Source: an uncultured Flavobacteriales bacterium (GTDB lineage Bacteria > Bacteroidota > Bacteroidia > Flavobacteriales_D > Sanyastnellaceae). From it: a stretch of DNA of 20,995 nt. The stretch lies in assembly GCA_938092195.1 (NCBI GenBank), contig CALKHD010000049.1, positions 1-20,995 on the forward strand. The letters run 5' to 3'. Positions 15,331 to 20,995 of this stretch are shown piece after piece (position 1 is the stretch's first letter; the number at the start of each line of letters is the position of its first letter). The notes below the pieces were generated by a model. That model worked only from the letters and a program-made list of their open reading frames with translations, made no database searches and was not told the origin of the DNA. The translations under genes and the position numbers were made by a program.

Positions 15331-17127
15331 ATGATGCGATTTGATGTAACCCAAAACCAAGGCTCTCCAATCAAGGTCATCGGTGTAGGTGGCGGCGGCT
15401 CCAATGCCGTCAATTACATGCACCGCCAGGGCATCAACGGTGTGGACTTCATTGTCTGCAACACCGACAACCAAGCCTTGGAAGCCTCCACCGTTCCTTC
15501 CAAAATTCAATTGGGCATCACCTTGACCGCTGGTCAAGGCGCAGGCAGCATTCCGGAGACGGGTAAAAATGCGGCCATTGAAAACCTCGATGATGTGCTG
15601 GCCCACCTGAATGACAACACCACCATGGTGTTTGTGACTGCGGGAATGGGCGGTGGTACAGGTACGGGAGCCGCTCCTGTCATCGCCAAAGCATGCAAGG
15701 ACCTGGGCATTCTTACTGTGGGCATTGTCACAGTCCCCTTCAACTTTGAAGGCCGCCGCAGGGCCAATCAAGCCAGCCAAGGTTTGGAAGAAATGCGAGC
15801 CGCTGTGGACACCCTCTTGGTGATCCGAAACGACAAGTTGCGCGAGCTCTTTGGCAACCTCGCCTTGAAGCAAGCCTTCTCCAACGCCGATGAAGTGCTC
15901 TGCACAGCCGCCAAAGGCATCGCGGAAGTGATCACCTTGACAGGAGACATCAACGTTGACATGAACGATGTGAAAACCGTCATGTCCGATTCCGGCGCTG
16001 CAATCATGGGAGCCGGCGCTGCAAGCGGAGAAGGCCGCGCCATGACAGCTGTTACTGAAGCTCTGGAATCCCCATTGCTCAACGACAGTGACATCACAGG
16101 TGCCAATTTCGTTTTGCTCAACATCACCTACGGCACGGATGAAGTGCTGATGGACGAGATTTCCGAAATCACGGACTACATCCAAGATCAAGCGGGCGCC
16201 ACCGCCGAAGTCATCTGGGGATACGGCCACGATGAAAGCCTCGCAGACAAAATTTGCGTCACCGTCATCGCCACAGGCTTTGAAACCAATGGTGAACTTC
16301 CAGAAGGGCCCGTTGTGAGAACCGTACTCCAACAAGGTGCCCGTGAAATCACGCAGCCGTTGAATGGACCCATTTCTCGAGAAGAGTGGTCAGCCCAACC
16401 TGCACCCTCCGCGGAGGAGCCCCATTTGAAGTCTGAAGAAGGCAGCCTCCCTGAGAACGCCACGGAGATCACCGAACCCTTGGGAAACACATGGTTGGCA
16501 GACGACATCACCTCTGACGTCCACTCTGGTGCCCCCAACCTTTTTGGAGAAGTCGACCAAGACCAAGCTGAAGAGGTCACCTTGATTCACAAAGAAGCTG
16601 AGGAAGTAAAACTGGACGTTGAGCCAGAAATTCTAGAGCCAACAGCCCCAACCAAAGTCGGTGAATACACCGTCTTGGATCTGGATGACGATCAAGACGA
16701 AAACTTGATCCCAGAAGCCATGGAAGGGGTCTCCTTCACCAATGAACAGGTCGATGCCGTTGATCCTGCGTCCATCCAGGAAGAGCCGAGCCAACCATTG
16801 CCTGCTGCTCCTGTAGCCAATGCTCAACCCGTTCCGGCACCTCGCCCTCTACCCAAGCCAGAACCCATGGCTGAGCCCAATGTGGGTTCTTCTGAGTTGG
16901 CTCAGCGGAATGCACAGCGTCAAGCCAGCATCGAGGAATACACCAAAAGGTTGCGCACTCCCAGCGGATTGACCGATTTGGAAAATGAGCCTGCTTACAA
17001 GCGACGCAACATCCAATTGGCCCCCACTCCTGCCAGTGACGAATCTCAAGCCACCCGTCTCAGCATTGATGAGGAGACCGGCAGTTTGAAGACCAACAAC
17101 CCTTACCTGCACGACAACGTCGACTGA
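15331..17127 (+). CDS. ftsZ: cell division GTPase FtsZ
   Basis: FtsZ is the tubulin homologue that forms the Z-ring. The protein has the nucleotide-binding start VIGVGGGGSNAVNYM, the tubulin signature GGGTGTG at 107-113, and the catalytic T7 loop NVDMNDV with D210 and D213. A long acidic linker (about 320-545) leads to the C-terminal conserved peptide ENEPAYKRRNIQL at 551-563, which should bind FtsA. A further 35-residue tail ends in NNPYLHDNVD, like flavobacterial FtsZ. The 598-residue total is far above E. coli FtsZ (383), mainly through the linker. I chose the ATG at 15331 because homologues start just before the GGGGSN block; ATG at 15286 would add 15 residues but lies inside a hairpin. 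ATG at 15334 is also possible. It is the only gene of the cluster with a real upstream spacer. Confidence 0.95.
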   Translation: MMRFDVTQNQGSPIKVIGVGGGGSNAVNYMHRQGINGVDFIVCNTDNQALEASTVPSKIQLGITLTAGQGAGSIPETGKNAAIENLDDVLAHLNDNTTMVFVTAGMGGGTGTGAAPVIAKACKDLGILTVGIVTVPFNFEGRRRANQASQGLEEMRAAVDTLLVIRNDKLRELFGNLALKQAFSNADEVLCTAAKGIAEVITLTGDINVDMNDVKTVMSDSGAAIMGAGAASGEGRAMTAVTEALESPLLNDSDITGANFVLLNITYGTDEVLMDEISEITDYIQDQAGATAEVIWGYGHDESLADKICVTVIATGFETNGELPEGPVVRTVLQQGAREITQPLNGPISREEWSAQPAPSAEEPHLKSEEGSLPENATEITEPLGNTWLADDITSDVHSGAPNLFGEVDQDQAEEVTLIHKEAEEVKLDVEPEILEPTAPTKVGEYTVLDLDDDQDENLIPEAMEGVSFTNEQVDAVDPASIQEEPSQPLPAAPVANAQPVPAPRPLPKPEPMAEPNVGSSELAQRNAQRQASIEEYTKRLRTPSGLTDLENEPAYKRRNIQLAPTPASDESQATRLSIDEETGSLKTNNPYLHDNVD

Positions 17128-17137
17128 TCTAAACAAC

Positions 17138-17587
17138 GTGACGCTACAAGACCGCATCAGCCATGACATGAAGGAGGCCATGAAGGCCAAGGACAAAGTC
17201 CGCCTTGCCTCCCTTCGTGACATCAAAAGCAAAATCACCCTCGCTCTTTCTGAGCCTGGAAGTGGCGACAAACTCGATGATGCCTCAGTGACCAAGATTC
17301 TGTCCAAGCAGCTCAAGCAAAGGGAGGACACCCTGACCATCTACCGCGAACAAGGACGGGATGACTTGGTGGAGGAAGAACAGGCCCAAGCCGAAGTACT
17401 CAAAGCGTATCTGCCCCAACCCATGAGCCAAGAAGAATTGGCTACAGCAATTCATGCCCTGATCGAAGAATTGGGTGCGACCTCCATGGCGGACATGGGC
17501 CGTGTGATGGGCACCGCTTCCGCCAGATTTGCAGGGAAAGCAGACGGCAAAGCTATTTCTGCATTGGTCAGGTCTCATCTGTCCTAA
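17138..17587 (+). CDS. GatB/YqeY domain-containing protein
   Basis: This 149-residue protein matches the YqeY family: MTLQDRISHDMKEAMKAKDK at the N-terminus, RLASLRDIKSKI, the YREQGRDDLVEEE segment, LKAYLPQPMSQEEL, and a C-terminal GRVMGTASARFAGKADGK block. YqeY resembles the tail domain of GatB, the amidotransferase subunit that binds tRNA, but its own role is not firmly known. I use the GTG at 17138, since the residues from LQDRI onward align with the family start; an ATG at 17166 would cut them off. It lies ten bases after the ftsZ stop, so it is probably co-transcribed, and is followed by the operon's terminator. YqeY next to ftsZ is a recurring Bacteroidota arrangement. Confidence 0.92.
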   Translation: MTLQDRISHDMKEAMKAKDKVRLASLRDIKSKITLALSEPGSGDKLDDASVTKILSKQLKQREDTLTIYREQGRDDLVEEEQAQAEVLKAYLPQPMSQEELATAIHALIEELGATSMADMGRVMGTASARFAGKADGKAISALVRSHLS

Positions 17588-17621
17588 TTCAGGACAACCC
17601 AACCCATCTCAACCCAACTCC

Positions 17622-17651
17622 ATTGGCCCGCTTTAAAAGGCGGGCAATTTT
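17622..17651 (+). terminator. probable intrinsic terminator of the dcw operon
   Basis: ATTGGCCCGC (17622-17631) can pair with GCGGGCAAT (17640-17648), a nine-pair stem with one bulged G around an AT-rich loop. A short TTTT run and a second T-run (17657-17661) follow. It lies 35 bases after the yqeY stop and before the marR promoter region, so it would end the cluster transcript. Confidence 0.7.
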
Positions 17652-17670
17652 GGGTCTTTTTGAATTTGTT

Positions 17671-17693
17671 GTATCTACATTAAATGTACCTAC
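17671..17693. promoter_or_regulatory. 23-bp dyad upstream of marR, probable MarR operator
   Basis: ACATT (17677-17681) and AATGT (17683-17687) are perfect inverted copies around a single A. GTA (17671-17673) and TAC (17691-17693) extend the symmetry on both sides, so the whole dyad is centred on 17682. The same stretch can be read as two direct repeats, GTATCTACAT and GTACCTACAT, 15 bp apart. MarR-family dimers typically bind such palindromes over their own promoter. A TAnnTTTG-like element with one mismatch (TATATTCG, 17695-17702) lies just downstream. Binding by the adjacent MarR is inferred. Confidence 0.6.
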
Positions 17694-17706
17694 ATATATT
17701 CGGGGA

Positions 17707-18186
17707 GTGAAACTTGAGTCCCACCTCCACCAAGCCCATTTTCAATCCGAACACAATCGGCTGCACTTCCACATTCTGGTGGTCGCTCGTCAACTCGAAC
17801 TCGTGGGAAGGAGGGTACTCAAAAACCACGGAATTTCCCCTGCACAATACAACGTACTCAGAATCCTCAGAGGTCAGAAAGGCCAACCCATAGCAGTCCA
17901 GTCCTTGGCTGAACGCATGATTGACCCTTCGAGCAATGCGTCACGAATCATAGACAAGCTGGAACAAAAAGGCTGGGCTCAGCGTTCCGTCAGCCAACAT
18001 GATCGTAGAAAATCTGACGTTCAAATACTGCCTGCAGGCCTACAATTGCTTTCCGGACTCGACGCGCCAATATCATCCATGTTTGACCAGTGTATGGCCG
18101 ACTTGGATACAGACGCGGCTCAGGACCTGAACAACAAACTCGCCTTGGTGCTCAACGCCACGGACGACCTCATACAAGAACAATAA
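17707..18186 (+). CDS. MarR-family transcriptional regulator
   Basis: The 159-residue protein has the MarR winged-helix layout. An N-terminal helix (residues 12-40) serves dimerisation, then comes SPAQYNVLRILRG. The helix-turn-helix is at about 64-90 (VQSLAERMIDPSSNASRIIDKLEQKGW) and the wing has QHDRRKSDVQIL, with the conserved D-x-R in a D-R-R form. C-terminal dimerisation helices follow. I chose the GTG at 17707; a longer frame starting TTG at 17623 would run through the terminator stem and the operator, which is unlikely. There is no ATG in frame before residue 71. The dyad just upstream suggests autoregulation, and yceI starts 23 bases after the stop, so it is probably a co-regulated target. 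The ligand is unknown. Confidence 0.88.
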   Translation: MKLESHLHQAHFQSEHNRLHFHILVVARQLELVGRRVLKNHGISPAQYNVLRILRGQKGQPIAVQSLAERMIDPSSNASRIIDKLEQKGWAQRSVSQHDRRKSDVQILPAGLQLLSGLDAPISSMFDQCMADLDTDAAQDLNNKLALVLNATDDLIQEQ

Positions 18187-18209
18187 ATCAACCACCAAAA
18201 CAAACCCAC

Positions 18210-18824
18210 ATGAAGACGATCCTTCTCTCTGGAGCCCTGCTCCTCGCTCCTCTCTTTTCCTATGCTGGAGGTAACGACACAGAACCTGCACGCTACCCTG
18301 TAGACGTCAAAGCCAGCTCAGTGACATGGGAGGGCAAAAAAGTCACCGGCGCGCACAACGGCGATATCCAAATCAACAACGGCATGCTGACGGTTAAAAA
18401 CGGCCTCATCAGCGCAGCCACCGTCATCATTGACATGTCCAGCATCAACACATTGGACCTCCAAGGAGGAGGCAAAGAAAGCTTGGATGGCCACCTGAAA
18501 AGCGACGATTTCTTTGGTGTGGAGCAATTTCCCACCGCTCAATTCGAACTCACCCAATTGAATCCCATTCGCGGGGGAGAAAATGAAGCCAATTTCATCG
18601 CCCAGGGAAAAGTCACCATCAAAGGCAGATCGGAAGATGTCTCTTTTCCAGTCATCGTCAGCATGGCTGCCGAAGGCGCAACCATCAGCGGCAACATGAC
18701 TTTGGACCGCTCCAAATTTGACGTTCAGTTCCGCAGCAAATCCTTCTTTGATGCCAACGCATTGGGAGACAAGCTCATCTATGACGAGTTCACCATTGGC
18801 TTTGAACTTGTGGCCGGCAAGTGA
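18210..18824 (+). CDS. secreted YceI-family lipocalin-like protein
   Basis: The 204-residue protein begins with a signal peptide, MKTILLSGALLLAPLFSYA, likely cut before GG, so it is exported to the periplasm. The rest matches the YceI domain: SSVTWEGKKVTGAHNGDI, IIDMSSINTLD, LDGHLKSDDFFGVEQFPTA, GKVTIKGRSEDVSFP and a closing FTIGFEL strand. YceI proteins form a lipocalin-like barrel that binds long isoprenoid or other amphipathic molecules in structures of the family; the physiological role here is not known. The leader is A-rich without a Shine-Dalgarno sequence. It follows marR closely and is closed by a strong terminator. Confidence 0.93.
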   Translation: MKTILLSGALLLAPLFSYAGGNDTEPARYPVDVKASSVTWEGKKVTGAHNGDIQINNGMLTVKNGLISAATVIIDMSSINTLDLQGGGKESLDGHLKSDDFFGVEQFPTAQFELTQLNPIRGGENEANFIAQGKVTIKGRSEDVSFPVIVSMAAEGATISGNMTLDRSKFDVQFRSKSFFDANALGDKLIYDEFTIGFELVAGK

Positions 18825-18839
18825 TTCAAGGCCCCATTG

Positions 18840-18878
18840 AAAAAAGCCCCTGTTGCCTTGTGCAGCGGGGGCTTTTTT
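18840..18878. terminator. bidirectional intrinsic terminator
   Basis: AAAAAAGCCCC (18840-18850) and GGGGCTTTTTT (18868-18878) form a perfect 11-bp stem with T-runs on both strands. CTG and CAG inside the loop could extend it partly. It lies 15 bases after yceI and 15 bases after the convergent minus-strand gene, so it should end both transcripts. Confidence 0.93.
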
Positions 18879-18893
18879 ATTCCCCCGTGCGCA

Positions 18894-19658
18894 TCAATGC
18901 AAAATCAAACGCACATCGAGGCCCCACCAACTGCCATCCAATACGCGTTGGATTTGTCGCAAATCAGAGTCGCCTTGGCCCACATTCCATCTGGCAACCA
19001 AATCGCCTTGGATCAAGGGCTGAATCAAAGGCCTAAGCACACCTCCTATGTGCAAGTCTGCGTCCTCTCCTTCCTTGACGATGCCCAATTCCAACGCCAT
19101 ACCCAAGCGATTCCAACCGTAGCGCAACGAAGAGTGTTCCAAGACCAGAACATTCCCATCAGACTCCACATTGGTCGAAGAGAACGCATTGGTCGGCAAC
19201 ACCTCCAAAACCAACCCTCCACCGGCACCCAAACGCCAACCCGGAGTCAACGTCACCTCGGTCCGGTACAACAGAGGGAAAGAATAAGAGGCCACGATCC
19301 ACTCCATCTGTCCCACAGCTTCAGGAGATGATGACAGTTCAGGCAACCAATCACATTCCAAATTCCAAATTCTTCGGGTTTGCTCCAGTCCAAATGCCAA
19401 CTGACCGAATTCACCCAACCTTCTGCGGATGGACACACCATAACTGCGGGTCCCGCTGAGGCCCCACCGTGCAAACAACGGACCATCCGAAGCCAACATG
19501 GCCTGGCCATTCCATCCCGTGCCCTCTCCTATGTCAGGTCGACCCAGCGACAAGGAAGTCAACAGCCGCACATCCAATGTCCAATCAGGTGTGCCTTGAG
19601 ACAGGCCCTGAACCCATGGCACCACACACAACCACCCAATGATGATGAATCTCTTCAT
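18894..19658 (-). CDS. probable outer-membrane beta-barrel protein of unknown function
   Basis: The 254-residue protein starts with a signal peptide, MKRFIIIGWLCVVPWVQGLSQG. The mature part is rich in glycine, aromatic residues and alternating hydrophobic and polar residues that fit beta strands. Examples are LDVRLLTSLSLG, ARWGLSGTRSYGVSIRRR, LAFGLEQTRRIWNLECDW, YRTEVTLTPGWRLGAGGGLVLEVL, GMALELGIV and the closing WWGLDVRLILH. This suggests a small outer-membrane barrel, common in Bacteroidota, though the last residue is His, not the usual Phe. I do not recognise the family. I chose the ATG at 19658 because it directly precedes the signal peptide and overlaps the upstream gene's stop by four bases; a longer frame from 19670 adds MDEI. 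It is the last gene of the minus-strand operon. Confidence 0.75.
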   Translation of the reverse strand: MKRFIIIGWLCVVPWVQGLSQGTPDWTLDVRLLTSLSLGRPDIGEGTGWNGQAMLASDGPLFARWGLSGTRSYGVSIRRRLGEFGQLAFGLEQTRRIWNLECDWLPELSSSPEAVGQMEWIVASYSFPLLYRTEVTLTPGWRLGAGGGLVLEVLPTNAFSSTNVESDGNVLVLEHSSLRYGWNRLGMALELGIVKEGEDADLHIGGVLRPLIQPLIQGDLVARWNVGQGDSDLRQIQRVLDGSWWGLDVRLILH

Positions 19659-19981
19659 GATTTCATCCATCCTATCCAGGCCACCAAAATGACAAGTCCT
19701 GTGATGATCAGCATTCCCCAGCGCAAAAGCGCATTGGGAATGAAGGGCGCCCGCCTTTTCCCGTGCACCAAATGATTGACCTTCAAAGCCTGTTTAAACA
19801 CAGAACGATGAACCCCGAATAAGATCACCTTGAGGTCTTGCTCCTCATTCTCGCCTTTCTCTGACTCAATCCCTTCCGCCTTCAAACCAGCTTCAAATTC
19901 CGCCGCCATCTCGGAGTCTCGAAATTCAAAAACATGATAGCGATTGTCCGCTGGGTGGGTATACCAATTGGTCCAACGCAT
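19655..19981 (-). CDS. small protein with a C-terminal membrane segment, unknown function
   Basis: The reading frame gives 108 residues from the ATG at 19981, one base after the nitroreductase stop. Its stop overlaps the barrel gene start by four bases (ATGA). Residues about 14-40 (RYHVFEFRDSEMAAEFEAGL, then KAEGIESE) look like a small alpha-beta domain of the DUF2007 kind, in which a helix with conserved Ala and Leu is followed by a Gly-Ile turn. This resemblance is only by eye. A basic stretch (KRRAPF) precedes one hydrophobic helix at about 86-105 (LLRWGMLIITGLVILVAWIG), so it is probably anchored to the inner membrane by its C-terminus. The tight spacing on both sides argues that it is a real gene. 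Function unknown. Confidence 0.72.
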   Translation of the reverse strand: MRWTNWYTHPADNRYHVFEFRDSEMAAEFEAGLKAEGIESEKGENEEQDLKVILFGVHRSVFKQALKVNHLVHGKRRAPFIPNALLRWGMLIITGLVILVAWIGWMKS

Positions 19982-19982
19982 C

Positions 19983-20570
19983 TCACTCGGTGTTCCAATT
20001 CGTGACGTATTCCAAGGGCTTTCGATGGCCCTTGGCCGGCCAATCCCCCTCGGGATAACCCAAATAAAACAAGCCCATGCCTTGGACATCCTCTGGATGA
20101 CCCAATGCAGATGTGGCATGCGGATGAGACAAAAAACCTGGCGTGGACCAATAGCCACCAATGCCATGCGCCGTGCACATGAGGTGCATGTTCTGAACGC
20201 CTGCCGCCAAAGCTGATTGATCTTCCCACAAGGGAAACCTGCCGCCGGGGTCATGTGCCAAACCCAATGCGACAATGGCATTGCAACGTTCACCGCGCGC
20301 CTTGATTTTTTCGACCTTGCTCGACATCGCCTTGTCGCCAGCATTTAAGCGATATGCCTCCGACAAGGCGCCCATCAACCGGGTGGCTGCTCCGTCCATA
20401 AACACCTGGAACCTCCAAGGTTGTGTCAATCCATGATTGGGGGCCCAAGTGGCATGCAAAAGCACTTGCTCCACAATTTCTCGGTGCACTTTCCGCCCGG
20501 AGAATCGCTCAGGAGAAATGCTCCTTCTGTCCAGAATCAAGGCACTTGTATCGCTAATGCTGTGTCTCAT
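19983..20570 (-). CDS. nitroreductase family protein, YdjA-like
   Basis: The 195-residue protein matches the FMN-dependent nitroreductase superfamily, closest in outline to the short YdjA-like group (E. coli YdjA has 183 residues). It has DRRSISPERF near 14-23, where the arginines contact the FMN phosphate. It also has HATWAPNHGLTQPWRFQVF at 39-57, a middle helix, AHGIGGYWSTPGF at 134-146, and FYLGYPEGDWP near the end. Such enzymes bind FMN as a dimer and reduce nitro or related compounds with NAD(P)H; the natural substrate is unknown. It is cytoplasmic, with no signal peptide. Its ATG overlaps the stop of the upstream peptidase by one base, and the next gene starts one base after its stop. 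Confidence 0.93.
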   Translation of the reverse strand: MRHSISDTSALILDRRSISPERFSGRKVHREIVEQVLLHATWAPNHGLTQPWRFQVFMDGAATRLMGALSEAYRLNAGDKAMSSKVEKIKARGERCNAIVALGLAHDPGGRFPLWEDQSALAAGVQNMHLMCTAHGIGGYWSTPGFLSHPHATSALGHPEDVQGMGLFYLGYPEGDWPAKGHRKPLEYVTNWNTE

Positions 20571-20995
20571 CAGTCTTCTCCGTCCAAGTTGTCATAGTCC
20601 AACTGATCCAACAAATACACCATGGAGGTCAATGCTGCAGCCCCCAACTTCAGCTCGCGAGGGTGTACGTTTTCATAAACATCCCGGTTGCTGTGGTGGT
20701 AGTCAAAATACCGCTGTGAGTTGGGACGAAGTCCCACCATCAATGGACGTTTTCCCGCTGGCATTTCCTTTTTGAGGGGACCAATGTCCACCCCAGCTCC
20801 TCCCCTTCGCAAGTCACCTACACCATAGTCATCCAGTGAAGAACGCCAAGCGCGCACCTGTTCGGTGGCATCATCAGTCGCATCGATGGACCAACCCCGA
20901 GGCGCATCACCGCCCGCATCACTCTCGAGGGCGGCCACATGCCATTCGCCCTTCTCTCTGGCGCGCTGGGCATAGGTCTTGCCTCCGTTGTTTCC
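20570..20995 (-). CDS. M28-family zinc metallopeptidase, N-terminus cut by the right window edge
   Basis: The minus strand reads open from the right edge to a stop at 20570-20572, giving the last 141 residues of a longer protein. Fragment residues 4-35 (GGKTYAQRAREKGEW, then HVAALESDAGGDAPRGW) match the M28 region that holds a metal ligand; Glu24 or Asp26 is the likely ligand. Fragment residues 98-102 (FDYHHSNRDVYENV region) carry the conserved histidine that binds the second zinc. The upstream HxD and catalytic glutamate motifs lie outside the window. M28 enzymes are usually secreted amino- or carboxypeptidases; the wording here is closest to carboxypeptidase Q-like members. It is the first visible gene of the minus-strand operon and overlaps the nitroreductase start by one base. 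Confidence 0.87.
   Translation of the reverse strand, partial: GNNGGKTYAQRAREKGEWHVAALESDAGGDAPRGWSIDATDDATEQVRAWRSSLDDYGVGDLRRGGAGVDIGPLKKEMPAGKRPLMVGLRPNSQRYFDYHHSNRDVYENVHPRELKLGAAALTSMVYLLDQLDYDNLDGED

Noticed and set aside
15313..16335. 340-residue open frame antisense to ftsZ
   Set aside because: It lies wholly over well-conserved FtsZ codons, has no recognisable protein motif, and long antisense frames are common in GC-rich coding DNA.
17623..17706. TTG start giving a 187-residue MarR protein
   Set aside because: It would run through the terminator stem and the palindromic operator; the GTG at 17707 gives a normal MarR length.
19982..20344. N-terminal extension of the 108-residue minus-strand protein up to 20344
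   Set aside because: The extension is the nitroreductase gene read out of frame; the ATG at 19981 directly after the nitroreductase stop is the better start.
1..20995. CRISPR array, insertion sequence, prophage, tRNA or defence genes
   Set aside because: No regularly spaced long repeats, transposase or integrase motifs, cloverleaf-like segments or defence-protein motifs were seen on either strand; the window is core chromosome.

Overview
The window is a stretch of Bacteroidota chromosome, most likely Flavobacteriales-like with a GC content that looks well above 50% by eye. Three things support this placement: a TAnnTTTG-type promoter element in front of mraZ, A-rich leaders without Shine-Dalgarno sequences, and a division and cell wall (dcw) cluster in the Bacteroidota order with yqeY after ftsZ. 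FtsZ also ends in a tail (NNPYLHDNVD) like that of flavobacterial FtsZ. The finer placement is inference.

Positions 1-747 (minus strand) hold most of an alpha/beta hydrolase that runs off the left edge. A roughly 320-base divergent intergenic region follows. It carries four 10-bp-spaced GTGGGA-like repeats, a probable MraZ operator, next to a TAnnTTTG promoter element.

Positions 1069-17587 (plus strand) are the dcw cluster: mraZ, rsmH, ftsL, ftsI, murE, mraY, murD, ftsW, murG, murC, ftsQ, ftsA, ftsZ, yqeY. Together they encode the cytoplasmic Mur ligases (MurC, MurD, MurE), the lipid I and lipid II enzymes (MraY, MurG), the septal synthase pair (FtsW, FtsI), the connector proteins (FtsL, FtsQ) and the Z-ring with its membrane tether (FtsZ, FtsA). 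MurF and Ddl are not in the cluster. From mraZ to ftsA every junction overlaps or is separated by 3 nt. The only real break is before ftsZ, where the spacer holds several inverted repeats, two of them mutually exclusive. A hairpin terminator follows yqeY.

Positions 17671-18824 (plus strand) hold a MarR-type regulator and a secreted YceI-family protein, probably one transcript, behind a 23-bp dyad that looks like an autoregulatory operator. A strong bidirectional terminator at 18840-18878 separates them from a convergent minus-strand operon. Read in its own direction that operon is an M28 metallopeptidase (cut by the right edge), a YdjA-like nitroreductase, a 108-residue protein with a C-terminal membrane segment, and a probable outer-membrane beta-barrel protein.

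No tRNA, rRNA, CRISPR array, insertion sequence or prophage was seen. I found no clearly new multi-gene system. The best leads are the ftsZ leader, the MraZ operator, the marR operator and the two uncharacterised minus-strand proteins.
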